From Sphingobium cyanobacteriorum (lineage in GTDB: Bacteria; Pseudomonadota; Alphaproteobacteria; Sphingomonadales; Sphingomonadaceae), in NCBI RefSeq assembly GCF_030580935.1, contig NZ_JAUQOM010000013.1:1-64000 (forward strand): a DNA stretch of 64,000 bases, in the 5' to 3' direction. Shown here piece by piece: positions 42,539-52,442 of this stretch. Position numbers and translations under genes: made by a program. The notes under the pieces are model-generated. The model saw only the letters and a program-made list of their open reading frames with translations, was not told the origin of the DNA and did not search any database. The first letter of the stretch is position 1. Every line of letters starts with the position of its first letter.

Positions 42539-45349
42539 GTGCGTCGATCCGCATCCGTCTGTCTGTTGCCTTTTTTCCTGACCGCAGCGCCCGGCGCGCT
42601 GATGGCGCAAGTGCAGCCCCAGCCCGCCACCGGCGCGCAGCAGGTGGACGAGGGCGAGGAAATCATCGTCACCGGCCAGCCGCAGCGCGGATCGGTCATG
42701 GGCAATATCCAGCCCGAACAGATATTGTCGCCCGCCGATGTGCGCGCGCTGGGTGTCGCCTCCATCGCCGAACTGGTCAGTGAATTGTCGCCGCAGACGA
42801 ACGGCACGCCGGTCATCCTGCTCAACGGCAAGCGCATTTCCAGCTTTTCGGAAATTCAGGACCTCCCGACCGAGGCGATCCAGCGGGTCGACATTTTGCC
42901 CGAACAGGTCGCGCTCTCCTATGGCTATGCGCCGACGCAGAAGGTGATGAACATCGTCCTGCGCGAGCGGTTCCGCGCCGAGACGGGACAGGCGAAGCTG
43001 GGCACGACGACCCAGGGCGGACGCGACAATGGCGAGATCGAAGCCAGCCTGCTGCGCATCCGGGGGGATAATCGCTTCACCCTGAACCTGGAATATAGCC
43101 GCGCCGCGCACCTGCTCGAAAGCCAGCGCGGCATCACCTCGACCGCCGCCAGTCGCCCCTATTCGCTCGCCGGCAACGTCACCGCCGCGACCCAGGGTGG
43201 CGAGATCGACCCGGCGCTGTCGGCGCTCGCCGGCCAGAGCGTGACGGTCGCCAGCGTCCCCGGCAGCGCGCGCACGACCGCACCGACGCTGGCCGATTTC
43301 GCCGCCGGTGCGAACATCGCCGATATCAGCGACATCAGCCGTTATCGCACGCTCAGCCCGGCGACCGAGAATTTTGCCGTCAACGCCACGCTGGCGCGCG
43401 CGCTGGGCGGGGTGTCGGCGACGATCAACGGCCGGCTGGAACTGTCCGACAGCGATTCGCTGCAAGGTCTGTCGCAGGCGGCGCTGGGCCTGCCCGGCGG
43501 CAGCCCCTTCTCGCCCTTCGCCAATGACGTGACGCTCTACCGCTATCTGGCGCAGGGCGGCGCGCTGGGGCAGCGCATTCGCGGCACCACCGGCCATGTC
43601 GGCGTCACGCTGAACGGACGGCTGGGTGAAGGCTGGCTCTGGTCCTTCACCGGCAATGGCGACCTGTCGATCACCCGCACCCGCACCGATCGCGGGGTGG
43701 ACAGCGGCGCGATCCAGAGCGCGATCGATGCGGGGGACAGCAGCGTCAATCCCTATGGCGATTTTTCCGCCGCCCTGCTGTCCAGCCGCTTTATCGACCG
43801 GGCGCGCGCGGAAAGCCGGGCGGTGCAGGGCGACCTGTTGCTGAGCGGCGCGCTGTTCGACCTGCCGGCGGGCAAGGTGATGACATCGATCCGGCTGGGC
43901 GCATCGGCGAACGGCTTTGAAAGCCGGTCGCTGCGGGCCGGCATGGCAAGCGGCGCAAATTATAGCCGGGAGATCGGCAGCGGCCAGGTCAGCCTCGACC
44001 TGCCGCTCACCAGCCGGTCCAGAGGCGTGCTGGGCGGGGTCGGCGACATCGGCGTCAACCTGAACGCCGCCGCACAGCATTATTCGGACTTCGGCACGCT
44101 GTCGACCCTGGGCTATGGCCTGCGCTGGCAGCCGGCAAGCGCGGTGCAGATCCTCGTTTCCGCCAATCAGGACCGTGCCGCCCCGACCGGCACGCAGATC
44201 ACCGATCCGCTCATTTCCACGCCCAACCTGTCCATATTCGACTATGCCGCCGGCCAGAGCGTGTTCGTCACCCAATTGACGGGCGGCAATGCACGCCTCA
44301 AGGAAAGCGTGCGCGACCAGTTCCGTTTGAGCGCGACGGTCAGGCCGTTCGAAAAGCAGAACCTGACCCTGACCGCCACCTATCTCAACAGCCGGACGCG
44401 CAACCCGATCGCCGCCTTCCCATCGCCCACTCCGGCGCTGGAAGCGGCCTTCCCGCAACGCTTCCTGCGTGACGAGGACGGCAATCTGATTCAGATCGAC
44501 GCCCGGCCGGTCAATTTCCTGTCATCGCAAAGCGAACAGTTGCGCTGGGGCTTCGACCTGTCCTTCAGCCTCAAATCCCACATCCAGAAGGTGATCGAGG
44601 CATGGCGCGCGGCCGGCGCCAAACCGGAGGACCGGCCCAGGGAGCTGGACGATATCCGCGCCGCTTTCCAGCGCAACCGGCCGCAGCGACCGGGCGGGGG
44701 TCCGCCGCCGGGCGGTCCTCCACCGGCAGGCGGCCCCGGTGGCGACCATGCCGGTCCCGGCCGCGGCCGTCCGGGTGGCGGCTTTGGCGGTCCGGGCGGC
44801 GGTTTCGGGGGTGGTCCCGGCGGTCAGGGCGGCGGGCGGCTGAGTTTCAGCCTCTATCACACCTGGCATTTCACCGAAAATATCCTGATCGCGCCGGGCG
44901 TGGCCCCGCTCGACCTGCTCAATGGCGACGCCACCGGATCATCGGGCGGCCAGCCCCGGCATGAGGTGGAGGCGCGGGTCGGCTATATGAACAACGGCAT
45001 CGGTGCGCGGCTGGGCGTCGACTGGGAAAGCGGCACCCGTGTCGATGGCGCGCTAGGCGGCAATTCGCGGCTCGACTTTGGCAGCCTTGCCACCGCGAAC
45101 CTGCGCCTGTTCGCCAATCTGGGGCAGATGCCCCGGCTGGTGAAGAATATGCCCTTCCTGCGCGGGTCGCGGATTTCGGTCGGCATCGACAATATCTTCA
45201 ACCAGCGCCGCGACGTGAGCGACGCCACCGGCGCGACGCCGTTGCGCTATCAGCCGGGCTATCTCGACCCACAGGGCCGCACCGTGTCGATCAGTTTCCG
45301 CAAGCTGCTCTTCACGCCCCCGACACCCGGCAATCGGGCGCGTAGTTAA
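42539..45349 (+). CDS. TonB-dependent receptor-like outer-membrane protein with Gly/Pro-rich insert
   Basis: The GTG at 42539 follows TGGGGG and opens a signal peptide (RRSASVCLLPFFLTAAPGAL, cleavage near LMAQ). The 936-aa protein has a plug-like region (EEIIVTGQPQ, NGTPVILLNGKRISSFSEIQDLPTEAIQRVDILP). A long beta-barrel follows, ending in ISFRKLLF then a short tail. Near residues 720-765 a low-complexity stretch of Gly and Pro (GGGPPPGG, GGGFGGPGGG) interrupts the barrel. The plug is close to that of TonB receptors, but the substrate is unknown. It is preceded by a 2OG oxygenase, an arrangement seen with some iron-siderophore receptors. Confidence 0.85.
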   Translation: MRRSASVCLLPFFLTAAPGALMAQVQPQPATGAQQVDEGEEIIVTGQPQRGSVMGNIQPEQILSPADVRALGVASIAELVSELSPQTNGTPVILLNGKRISSFSEIQDLPTEAIQRVDILPEQVALSYGYAPTQKVMNIVLRERFRAETGQAKLGTTTQGGRDNGEIEASLLRIRGDNRFTLNLEYSRAAHLLESQRGITSTAASRPYSLAGNVTAATQGGEIDPALSALAGQSVTVASVPGSARTTAPTLADFAAGANIADISDISRYRTLSPATENFAVNATLARALGGVSATINGRLELSDSDSLQGLSQAALGLPGGSPFSPFANDVTLYRYLAQGGALGQRIRGTTGHVGVTLNGRLGEGWLWSFTGNGDLSITRTRTDRGVDSGAIQSAIDAGDSSVNPYGDFSAALLSSRFIDRARAESRAVQGDLLLSGALFDLPAGKVMTSIRLGASANGFESRSLRAGMASGANYSREIGSGQVSLDLPLTSRSRGVLGGVGDIGVNLNAAAQHYSDFGTLSTLGYGLRWQPASAVQILVSANQDRAAPTGTQITDPLISTPNLSIFDYAAGQSVFVTQLTGGNARLKESVRDQFRLSATVRPFEKQNLTLTATYLNSRTRNPIAAFPSPTPALEAAFPQRFLRDEDGNLIQIDARPVNFLSSQSEQLRWGFDLSFSLKSHIQKVIEAWRAAGAKPEDRPRELDDIRAAFQRNRPQRPGGGPPPGGPPPAGGPGGDHAGPGRGRPGGGFGGPGGGFGGGPGGQGGGRLSFSLYHTWHFTENILIAPGVAPLDLLNGDATGSSGGQPRHEVEARVGYMNNGIGARLGVDWESGTRVDGALGGNSRLDFGSLATANLRLFANLGQMPRLVKNMPFLRGSRISVGIDNIFNQRRDVSDATGATPLRYQPGYLDPQGRTVSISFRKLLFTPPTPGNRARS

Positions 45350-45423
45350 ATTCGCATTAGCTACATTAAAGCCTGTCGTTCCCCGGCCGTTATGAAGCTG
45401 CGTAACGGTTGGGGAAGATGAAG

Positions 45424-45846
45424 ATGAAACCTGTCAGAATCGTGGTGGTCGATGATTCACTGACCATCCGCGCGATGATCGAAACGCTGCTGGAACGCGA
45501 CCGCCGGATCGAGGTGGTCGGCATCGCCCGCAATGGCGAGGAAGCGCTGGACATGATCCGGCTGGAACGGCCCGATGTCGTGACGCTGGACATCGCCATG
45601 CCCGGCAAGGACGGCATGACGATCCTGGACGAGATCATGGACATGGAGCCATGCCCCGTCATCATGCTGTCCAGCCTGGTGCGCGAAGGCGCACAGATCA
45701 CAGCCGACGCGATGGACCGGGGTGCGGCCGCCTGTTTCAACAAGGCGATGATCGTGCGCGAGGCGAAACGCTTCGTCGCGCTGATCCGGGAAGTCGGGCG
45801 CGGTCTGGCGCCGGCTGAGCAGGAACAGGTCGCGATCGCGGCCTGA
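45424..45846 (+). CDS. CheY/CheB-like single receiver protein
   Basis: Three in-frame starts exist; the ATG at 45424 has the best distance from GGGGAAG, giving 140 aa. The REC domain has VVDDS, phospho-acceptor in VTLDIAMPGKDG, and VIMLSSLVREGA. It is most like the receiver part of CheB. The usual Lys near the end appears as CFNKAM. No chemotaxis gene is near, so its partner is unknown. A strong terminator follows. Confidence 0.88.
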   Translation: MKPVRIVVVDDSLTIRAMIETLLERDRRIEVVGIARNGEEALDMIRLERPDVVTLDIAMPGKDGMTILDEIMDMEPCPVIMLSSLVREGAQITADAMDRGAAACFNKAMIVREAKRFVALIREVGRGLAPAEQEQVAIAA

Positions 45847-45872
45847 TTGTGATCCGTGGGGACGGGAGAAGA

Positions 45873-45900
45873 GGGAGGCAGGCAACTGCCTCCCTTTTTT
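45873..45900 (+). terminator. Intrinsic terminator after the receiver gene
   Basis: GGGAGGCA (45873-45880) pairs with TGCCTCCC (45887-45894) across a 6-base loop, followed by six Ts. Confidence 0.92.
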
Positions 45901-46096
45901 CATGCCTGCAAGGCAGGGATAATGACGGCAAACGGCCACACCCCATATTGGGCCAGAGTTTGATGACGCAGTTTTGCCGCGCTGCGCGCGCAAGGACGGC
46001 GTGGGTCAATCGACGCATCCCGCGGCAGAGAAGCGACGGCCCCCTTCCCAGCCCCTTGCAAAGGCGGTGGAGGCGCAGCGCGACCGCGTGCGCCCT

Positions 46097-48727
46097 TTAG
46101 CCCGTCAGCGACCGGGGCGGGCTGCGCAATGTGGCCATGTCGATCGCACTGGCGAATTCCACGCCCATGCGATCGTCCTTTGACCAGCGGGCGGTGGCGT
46201 TGACGAACTGGCTCTCGCCCAGTTCGATCGCGAACAATGTCCCTTCGGGCACGTTCCACAACCCCTCGACCAGAGCGCCGGTCGCCGAAATATTGCGGAT
46301 ACGCCCGGTATAGACATGGCCGTCATGATGGACGGTGATCGTGCGCAGCATCGTCTTGCGTTCCGGCCGGCTGGACTTGAAGCCATTGGCGGACGCCGCC
46401 GTTCCGGTGCTGCGGTGGCGGACGATCACATCCTCGAACGGCATCGGCCGGCCATAGATATAGCCCTGGATATGGCTGCACCCCAGTTGGCGGATCAGTT
46501 CCAGTTCGTCCTGCGTCTCCGCCCCTTCCGCAGTGGTGTCCATGCCCAGTGCCTCGGCCAGGCTGACGATCGCCTTGATGATGGCGCTGTTGCGGCTGCC
46601 CTTGATCGATGCGCCGCGCACGAAGCTCTGGTCGATCTTGATCTTGTCGAACGGCGCTTTCTTCAGATAGCCAAGCGAACTGTAGCCGGTGCCGAAATCA
46701 TCGAGCGCCAGCCGGACGCCGATCGCCTTGAGCCGCGAGAACATCATGTCCGTGCCGTCGCTGTCGTTGAGGAACACGCTTTCGGTGATCTCCAGTTCCA
46801 GCCGTTCAGGCGTGAGCTGGGCGGCGGCCAGTGCGTTCATGACGGTGGAGGGAAAGCCCGGATTGGCAAACTGGGTCGGCGAGACATTGACCGCGACCCG
46901 GATCGCTTCCGGCCATTGCGCCGCATCGCGACAGGCGGTGCGCAACACCCATTCGCCGATCTGCCCGATCAGCCCGGTATCTTCCGCGATCGGGATGAAC
47001 AGCGCCGGCGAAATCGGACCGCGCACCGGATGCTTCCAGCGCAGCAGCGCTTCATAGCCTGTGATCTGCTCGGTGTTGGACGACACCACCGGCTGATAGA
47101 CGAGGTGCAGCCCATCGGCGGCCAGCGCCCGGCGCAAATCCTCCTCCAACTGGCGGCGATCCTCCGCATCGGCGTGCATGTCGGACGAATAGAAGCGATG
47201 GACGCCCCGGCCATTGCCCTTGGCCGCGTAGAGGGCAAGGTCGGCGTTGCGGATCAGCGCGTCGGCGGTGACGCCGTCCTGCGGACAGATGGACAGGCCG
47301 ATCGACACGCCGATGACGACCCCTGTACCCTCGATCGTATAGGGCTGCGACACCGCGCTGATGATCGCCTGCGCCAGATGGGCGAGCGCGGTCTGATCAT
47401 GCCGGCCGGGCAACAATATCTTGAACTCGTCGCCGCCTTGTCGCCCGACCAGCCCCTTTTCGCCGACCACGCGCTGCAATCGCTGGCTGACCTGCCGCAG
47501 CAGCGCGTCTCCGGCGGGATGGCCCAGCGTGTCGTTGACGGTCTTGAAGCGGTCCAGATCCAGCATCATCAGCGTGCATTCGCCCGGCTTGCCATGACGG
47601 TCTGCGACCGCCTGCTCCAGCGAGCGCAGCATCTGGATGCGGTTGGCCAGGCCGGTGAGCGAATCGAACTGGGCCAGGCGGGTGACTTCCGCCTGGCTGC
47701 GGCGCATTTCGGTCAGGTCGGTGCCCGACCCGCGAAAGCCGTGAAACTGGCCATATTCATTGAACACCGGCTGGCCGGAAATCGACCACCAGCGTTCTTC
47801 CCTGACCAGGGCGGCACACACCGCGATGTCGGAAAAGCCGGTGCGCGCCGACAGGTGAAAACCCAGTGTCCGCTCGCCATCGCCCTGCTTCTTGTCACCC
47901 TGCCGCACGATTTCGGTTATCATGCGGCCAATCAGCGCGTCGGCGGACAGGTTCAGCGACTGCGCCAGCGTATCGGAAATATAGGTCAGGCAACCCTGCC
48001 GGTCGGTTTCCCAGAACCAGCCGCGGCCGGTGCGCTCATGTTCCTGCAACAGCCGGTCGGATCGCTGGGCGCGCAGGTCCTGGCTGTGCCGGGCAATCGC
48101 CTGGTCGCGATCGGCCGTCGCCTGGCGCAATGTCGCGATCAACATGACGATGACGCAACTGACCATCAGGCCGATCTGCATCAGGCCGGCCTTTTCGGCC
48201 ACCGACACCAGCAAAGCGCCCAGAAAATAGCTGATCCCCAGCAAGCGCCGATCACCGAAGATGCACACCGCCAGCAACGCCACCGCCAGTTCCGGCACGG
48301 CGGCCAGAAACAGCGAATCGGTCGCCGCCCTGGGTTCATGACTGAGCCACAGGCTGAAGGTCAGGGCCGACAGGAACACCATCGGCAGCATCAGCCAGTT
48401 CTGTATATGCGGCAACCGCCGCTGAAACAGTTGCCAGCGCGGAACCAGCATCAACATGCCGTCAATCAGCAGCATCACCGCCAGCAGGCCGGCCTTGTCA
48501 CTGTCGCCGGAAAAGATGGGCAGGTTCAGGAGCAGCAGGACGCAGATCTTGGCCAGCAGGATGAGTGGCCAGAGGCGTGCGATATGGACGAAAGCGCCCG
48601 AAATCCAGGAAGCGGACACCTCGGTCCCGCTTTCCGACAAGCCAAGTGCGACCATCAGGGTCATCGAACGGGAAGGATTATCGGACAGGGATGCGCGCAG
48701 CAGGGACATGCCGCGTACATAATGCAT
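46097..48727 (-). CDS. Membrane GGDEF-EAL protein with PAS and C-terminal PilZ domain
   Basis: The 876-aa protein has about seven N-terminal membrane helices, then a PAS domain (GWFWETDRQGCLTYISD). A GGDEF domain (GRQGGDEFKIL) and an EAL domain (TGYEALLRW, LDDFGTGYSSL, DKIKIDQSFV) follow. A PilZ-like domain ends the protein (RKTMLRTITVHHDGHVYTGRI, SATGALVEG). It can in principle make and break cyclic di-GMP; both active sites look intact. The extra PilZ domain is uncommon and may give product feedback. The start at 48727 has AAGGA close upstream. Confidence 0.93.
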   Translation of the reverse strand: MHYVRGMSLLRASLSDNPSRSMTLMVALGLSESGTEVSASWISGAFVHIARLWPLILLAKICVLLLLNLPIFSGDSDKAGLLAVMLLIDGMLMLVPRWQLFQRRLPHIQNWLMLPMVFLSALTFSLWLSHEPRAATDSLFLAAVPELAVALLAVCIFGDRRLLGISYFLGALLVSVAEKAGLMQIGLMVSCVIVMLIATLRQATADRDQAIARHSQDLRAQRSDRLLQEHERTGRGWFWETDRQGCLTYISDTLAQSLNLSADALIGRMITEIVRQGDKKQGDGERTLGFHLSARTGFSDIAVCAALVREERWWSISGQPVFNEYGQFHGFRGSGTDLTEMRRSQAEVTRLAQFDSLTGLANRIQMLRSLEQAVADRHGKPGECTLMMLDLDRFKTVNDTLGHPAGDALLRQVSQRLQRVVGEKGLVGRQGGDEFKILLPGRHDQTALAHLAQAIISAVSQPYTIEGTGVVIGVSIGLSICPQDGVTADALIRNADLALYAAKGNGRGVHRFYSSDMHADAEDRRQLEEDLRRALAADGLHLVYQPVVSSNTEQITGYEALLRWKHPVRGPISPALFIPIAEDTGLIGQIGEWVLRTACRDAAQWPEAIRVAVNVSPTQFANPGFPSTVMNALAAAQLTPERLELEITESVFLNDSDGTDMMFSRLKAIGVRLALDDFGTGYSSLGYLKKAPFDKIKIDQSFVRGASIKGSRNSAIIKAIVSLAEALGMDTTAEGAETQDELELIRQLGCSHIQGYIYGRPMPFEDVIVRHRSTGTAASANGFKSSRPERKTMLRTITVHHDGHVYTGRIRNISATGALVEGLWNVPEGTLFAIELGESQFVNATARWSKDDRMGVEFASAIDMATLRSPPRSLTG

Positions 48728-48788
48728 AGTCCTTGCCGAAGAATTACTTCCTGTCCGCAACGGCGCGACTATCGCGCGCCATCAACAG

Positions 48789-49901
48789 TCAGACGCGCAT
48801 CGGCATCAATACATAGAGCGCCGGGCTGTCGTCATTTTCCCGAATCAGAGTCGGTGCGGCCGCGTCGGCCAGATGCAGCTCGACCAGGTCGCTGTCGATC
48901 TGGCCCAATATGTCCAGCAGATAGCGGGCATTGAAGCCGATATCGAAGCCTTCGCCCTGAAAAGCGCCAGACACTTCCTCCGCCGCCGTGCCGTTTTCGG
49001 GGCTGGTGACGGACAGGGTGATCTTGTCCTTGTCCAGGCTCATCTTGACCGCACGGGTCTTTTCCGTGGCGATGGTGGCGACACGATCCACGCCATCCTC
49101 GAAACTGCGCGGATCGATCTTGAGCAACTTGTCGTTGGCGGTCGGGATGACGCGGCTATAATCGGGGAAAGTGCCGTCGATCAGCTTGCTGGTCAGGATC
49201 GCGCTGCCCAGCCCGAAACGGATCTTGCTGGCGGACAGGCTGATCTGGACCGAGCCGTCCACTTCGTCGAGCAGCTTGCGCAGTTCACCGATACATTTGC
49301 GCGGAATGATGATGCCGGGCATCCCTTCCGCACCGTCGGGGCGGGGCACGGTGACGCGGGCGAGGCGGTGGCCATCGGTCGCCGCCGCCTTGAGCACCGG
49401 CTGGCCGTCATCGGTGACGTGAAAATAGATGCCGTTCAGATAATAGCGCGTCTCTTCGGTCGAGATGGCGAAGCGGGTCTTGTCGATGATCTGCTTCAAG
49501 GTTTCGGCCGGCAGTTCGAACCGGGTCGGCAGGTCGCCTTCGGCGATCACCGGGAAATCGTCGCGCGGCAGGGTCGACAGGTTGAAGCGGGCGCGGCCCG
49601 CCTGGATCAGCATCTTGCCTTCGGCCGCCTGCAAAGACACCTGACTGCCTTCCGGCAGCTTGCGGGCGATGTCGAACAGGGTGTGGGCGGAAATGGTGGT
49701 CGCGCCGGGCTGTTCGACCTGGGCCGCCACGCTTTCGACCACCTGAAGGTCAAGGTCGGTCGCCATCAGCTTGATCGCGCCATCGGCCGACGCCTCGATC
49801 AGCACATTGGACAGAATGGGAATCGTGTTTCTGCGCTCGACCACCGACTGGACGTGGCTCAGGCTCTTCAACAGCGTCGCGCGTTCGATGGTGGCCTTCA
49901 T
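48789..49901 (-). CDS. dnaN: DNA polymerase III beta sliding clamp
   Basis: The 370-aa protein matches DnaN throughout (ERATLLKSLSHVQSVVERRNTIPILSNVLI, NGIYFHVT, and the C-terminal YVLMPMRV). The clamp encircles DNA as a dimer and tethers polymerase III and other partners. It is separated from recF by about 8 kb here and from dnaA, unlike the classical dnaA-dnaN-recF cluster. Confidence 0.97.
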   Translation of the reverse strand: MKATIERATLLKSLSHVQSVVERRNTIPILSNVLIEASADGAIKLMATDLDLQVVESVAAQVEQPGATTISAHTLFDIARKLPEGSQVSLQAAEGKMLIQAGRARFNLSTLPRDDFPVIAEGDLPTRFELPAETLKQIIDKTRFAISTEETRYYLNGIYFHVTDDGQPVLKAAATDGHRLARVTVPRPDGAEGMPGIIIPRKCIGELRKLLDEVDGSVQISLSASKIRFGLGSAILTSKLIDGTFPDYSRVIPTANDKLLKIDPRSFEDGVDRVATIATEKTRAVKMSLDKDKITLSVTSPENGTAAEEVSGAFQGEGFDIGFNARYLLDILGQIDSDLVELHLADAAAPTLIRENDDSPALYVLMPMRV

Positions 49902-50055
49902 GTCCCTGTTCTGTCCGTTTCTTTTTAAGCCGATAGCCGGAGGTTCGGTCGAATCCCGGCGACAATGATGGATACTTCTTCATAACCGCTGTTACGGCTT
50001 GGGCAAGCGTCGCGTCGCGCTTTCGTAACGGGGCGGGGTTGCAAATGGGGACGGC

Positions 50056-50571
50056 ATGGGCTTTGCCCGCAGGATGCGCCGCACCTTTGCCCTGCTGATC
50101 CTGTCGATCGTCGTCGCGACGCCCGCGCAGGCCCGCGATTCGCTGGGCATTTTCGAAAGCTGGGGCGCGTTCCGGGATGGCGCAGGGCAGAAGGGGCCAC
50201 GCTGCTACGCCATCGCCCAGCCAGTGGTGCGGCGCGGGCAGGCGCCCAGGGGCTTCGCATCGGTCGGCACCTGGCCGCGCCAGCGGGTGCGCGGGCAAGT
50301 GCATGTCCGCCTGAGCCGTGCGCGCGCGGCCCAGGCGCCGGTCACGCTGGTCGTGGGCGAGCGCCGCTTTGCCCTGGTCGCGGGGCAGATGGACGGATGG
50401 GCGGCGGACGCGCGTGGCGACGCGCAGATCATCGCGGCGATGCGATCCGCCAGCAGCATGAGCGTCGCCAGCATCGGCGCGGACGGGCGCGGCTTCGCCG
50501 ACAATTACGCCCTGCGCGGGGCGGCGACGGCAATCGACGCGGCAGCCTTGGGATGCGCGCGGTTGCGGTGA
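50056..50571 (+). CDS. IalB/DUF1176-like small exported protein
   Basis: The 171-aa protein has a signal peptide (RRTFALLILSIVVATPAQA). Following it is a compact domain with FESWGAFRDGAG, CYAIAQPVV, VHVRLSRARA and VTLVVGERRFAL. That pattern resembles invasion-associated locus B proteins. It would be periplasmic; two Cys could form a disulfide. The role in a free-living sphingomonad is unknown. It is 48 bp upstream of rlmN and likely shares its transcript. Confidence 0.75.
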   Translation: MGFARRMRRTFALLILSIVVATPAQARDSLGIFESWGAFRDGAGQKGPRCYAIAQPVVRRGQAPRGFASVGTWPRQRVRGQVHVRLSRARAAQAPVTLVVGERRFALVAGQMDGWAADARGDAQIIAAMRSASSMSVASIGADGRGFADNYALRGAATAIDAAALGCARLR

Positions 50572-50618
50572 CGCGACACGCCTTTAAAAATCCGCAAAAA
50601 TCGGCTAGGGGCGCGGCC

Positions 50619-51878
50619 ATGCAATCAGCCGCCAGCCCGCTCATGCCGATTCCCGGCCCTATCGACCCTGTGCCCGTGCCGCGCGCGGTGACGCCCCGTG
50701 AAGACGGGCGCACCGACCTGATGGGCCTGTCGCGTCCGCAGATCAAAGCCGTGCTGGAGGAAGCCGGGCTGGACGTGAAGGCGGCAAAGCTGCGCGCCAA
50801 GCAGCTATTCCACTGGCTCTATCATCGCGGCGTCACCGATTTCGAGGCGATGACCGATCTCGCCAAGCCGATGCGCGGCTGGATGGCGGACCGCTTCGTC
50901 GTCGGTCGGCCGCAGGTGGTGGAGGCGCAGGTATCGAACGACGGCACGCGCAAATGGCTGCTGCGGTCGGACGATGGCCAGGATTATGAGATGGTGTTCA
51001 TCCCCGATGCGGACCGCGGCACGCTATGCGTGTCGAGCCAGGTCGGCTGCACGCTCAATTGCAGCTTCTGCCACACCGGCACGATGCGGCTGGTGCGCAA
51101 CCTGACACCGGGCGAGATCGTGGGGCAGGTGATGCTGGCGCGCGATGCGCTGGGCGAATGGCCCAAGGGGAGCATGGCGTCGGCCCATGACGATGAGGAC
51201 GAGGATTCGTCGCATTACACGGCCGACGGACGGATGCTGACCAACATCGTGATGATGGGCATGGGCGAGCCGCTCTATAATTTCGATCATGTCCGCGACG
51301 CGCTGAAGCTGGTCATGGACGGCGACGGCCTCGCCCTGTCGAAGCGGCGCATCACCCTGTCGACCTCCGGCGTGGTGCCGATGATGGCCCGCGCGGCCGA
51401 GGAGATCGGCGTGAACCTGGCCGTCTCGCTCCATGGCGTGACCAAGGAAGTGCGCGACGAACTGGTGCCCTTGAACCGCAAATATGGGATCGAGGAACTG
51501 CTCCAGGCCTGCGCCGATTATCCCAAGGCGAACAATGCCCGGCGCATCACATTTGAATATGTGATGATCCGCGACAAGAATGACAGCGACGAGGATGCAC
51601 GCGAACTGGTCCGCCTGATCCGCAAATACAAGCTGCCGGCCAAGGTCAACCTGATCCCGTTCAACCCCTGGCCGGGCACCGACTATGAATGTTCGACGCC
51701 GGAGCGGATTCGTGCGTTCAGTTCCATCGTGTTCGAAGGCGGCATCAGCGCGCCGGTGCGCACCCCGCGCGGGCGCGACATCATGGCGGCCTGCGGGCAG
51801 CTCAAGTCGGCGAGCGAGAAGAAGAGCAAGGCGGAAATGAAGCGCCTGGCCGAGGAAAAGCAAGCCGCGCTCGGATAA
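50619..51878 (+). CDS. rlmN: 23S rRNA (adenine2503-C2)/tRNA (adenine37-C2) methyltransferase
   Basis: The 419-aa radical-SAM enzyme has CTLNCSFCHTG (Fe-S cysteines) and the MMGMGEPLYN motif. The C-terminal MAACGQLK provides the catalytic Cys with the earlier VGCTLN Cys region. It methylates A2503 in 23S rRNA and A37 in some tRNAs. The start at 50619 gives the usual length with a short N-terminal extension. A good terminator follows. Confidence 0.97.
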   Translation: MQSAASPLMPIPGPIDPVPVPRAVTPREDGRTDLMGLSRPQIKAVLEEAGLDVKAAKLRAKQLFHWLYHRGVTDFEAMTDLAKPMRGWMADRFVVGRPQVVEAQVSNDGTRKWLLRSDDGQDYEMVFIPDADRGTLCVSSQVGCTLNCSFCHTGTMRLVRNLTPGEIVGQVMLARDALGEWPKGSMASAHDDEDEDSSHYTADGRMLTNIVMMGMGEPLYNFDHVRDALKLVMDGDGLALSKRRITLSTSGVVPMMARAAEEIGVNLAVSLHGVTKEVRDELVPLNRKYGIEELLQACADYPKANNARRITFEYVMIRDKNDSDEDARELVRLIRKYKLPAKVNLIPFNPWPGTDYECSTPERIRAFSSIVFEGGISAPVRTPRGRDIMAACGQLKSASEKKSKAEMKRLAEEKQAALG

Positions 51879-51915
51879 TGGCGGGACGACAGGCGGCGCA
51901 TGGCGCCAAGACGAC

Positions 51916-51949
51916 AAGCCCCGCCCGTAACGGCGGGGCTTTTCTTTTC
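51916..51949 (+). terminator. Intrinsic terminator after rlmN
   Basis: AAGCCCCGCC (51916-51925) and GGCGGGGCTT (51932-51941) form a perfect 10-bp stem followed by a T-rich run. Confidence 0.93.
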
Positions 51950-51964
51950 AGGGGGTAAAGACGC

Positions 51965-52387
51965 ATGACCGATGACGATATCGACAGGCTGGCACAGGAC
52001 TTTTGCGCCTGCACGCTGCCCAAGCCATGCTGGACCCATGGCGCGCATTTCGCGACGGCATTGTGGCTGATAATCAGGCGCCCGGACCTGACACCCGAAC
52101 GCGACATGCCCGGCATGATCCGCCGTTATAATGAAAGCGTCGGCGGCGTGAACAACGACACGAACGGCTATCATGAAACGATCACCCAGGCGTCACTGCA
52201 CATGGCGCGCCACCTGATCGCGGGATTGCCCGCCGACGTGACGCCGGCCGCAGCCTATGCCGCGCTGATGGCATCGCCATTGGGCGACAAGGACTGGCTG
52301 TTCACTTACTGGTCCCGCGCCACAGTGATGGCGCCGCTGGCCCGGCGAACATGGGTCGCACCCGACCTGACGCCATTGCCCGCATAG
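51965..52387 (+). CDS. Conserved hypothetical cytosolic protein
   Basis: The 140-aa product begins MTDDDIDRLAQDF after GGGGG. It has a Cys-rich start (CACTLPKPCWTHGAHF) and later FGYHE-like and SHMARHL segments (NGYHETITQASLHMARHL). His and Cys residues might bind metal. I do not recognise a named family. It stands alone between two terminators. Confidence 0.7.
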   Translation: MTDDDIDRLAQDFCACTLPKPCWTHGAHFATALWLIIRRPDLTPERDMPGMIRRYNESVGGVNNDTNGYHETITQASLHMARHLIAGLPADVTPAAAYAALMASPLGDKDWLFTYWSRATVMAPLARRTWVAPDLTPLPA

Positions 52388-52390
52388 AAA

Positions 52391-52416
52391 AGGGCGGCCC
52401 TTTGCAGGACCGCCCT
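52391..52416. terminator. Bidirectional terminator between convergent genes
   Basis: AGGGCGGCCC (52391-52400) pairs with GGACCGCCCT (52407-52416) with one mismatch. It lies in the short gap between the hypothetical gene and the oppositely oriented porin-like gene. Confidence 0.75.
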
Positions 52417-52442
52417 TCCCTGAACTGATCTTTTGAGAGGGA

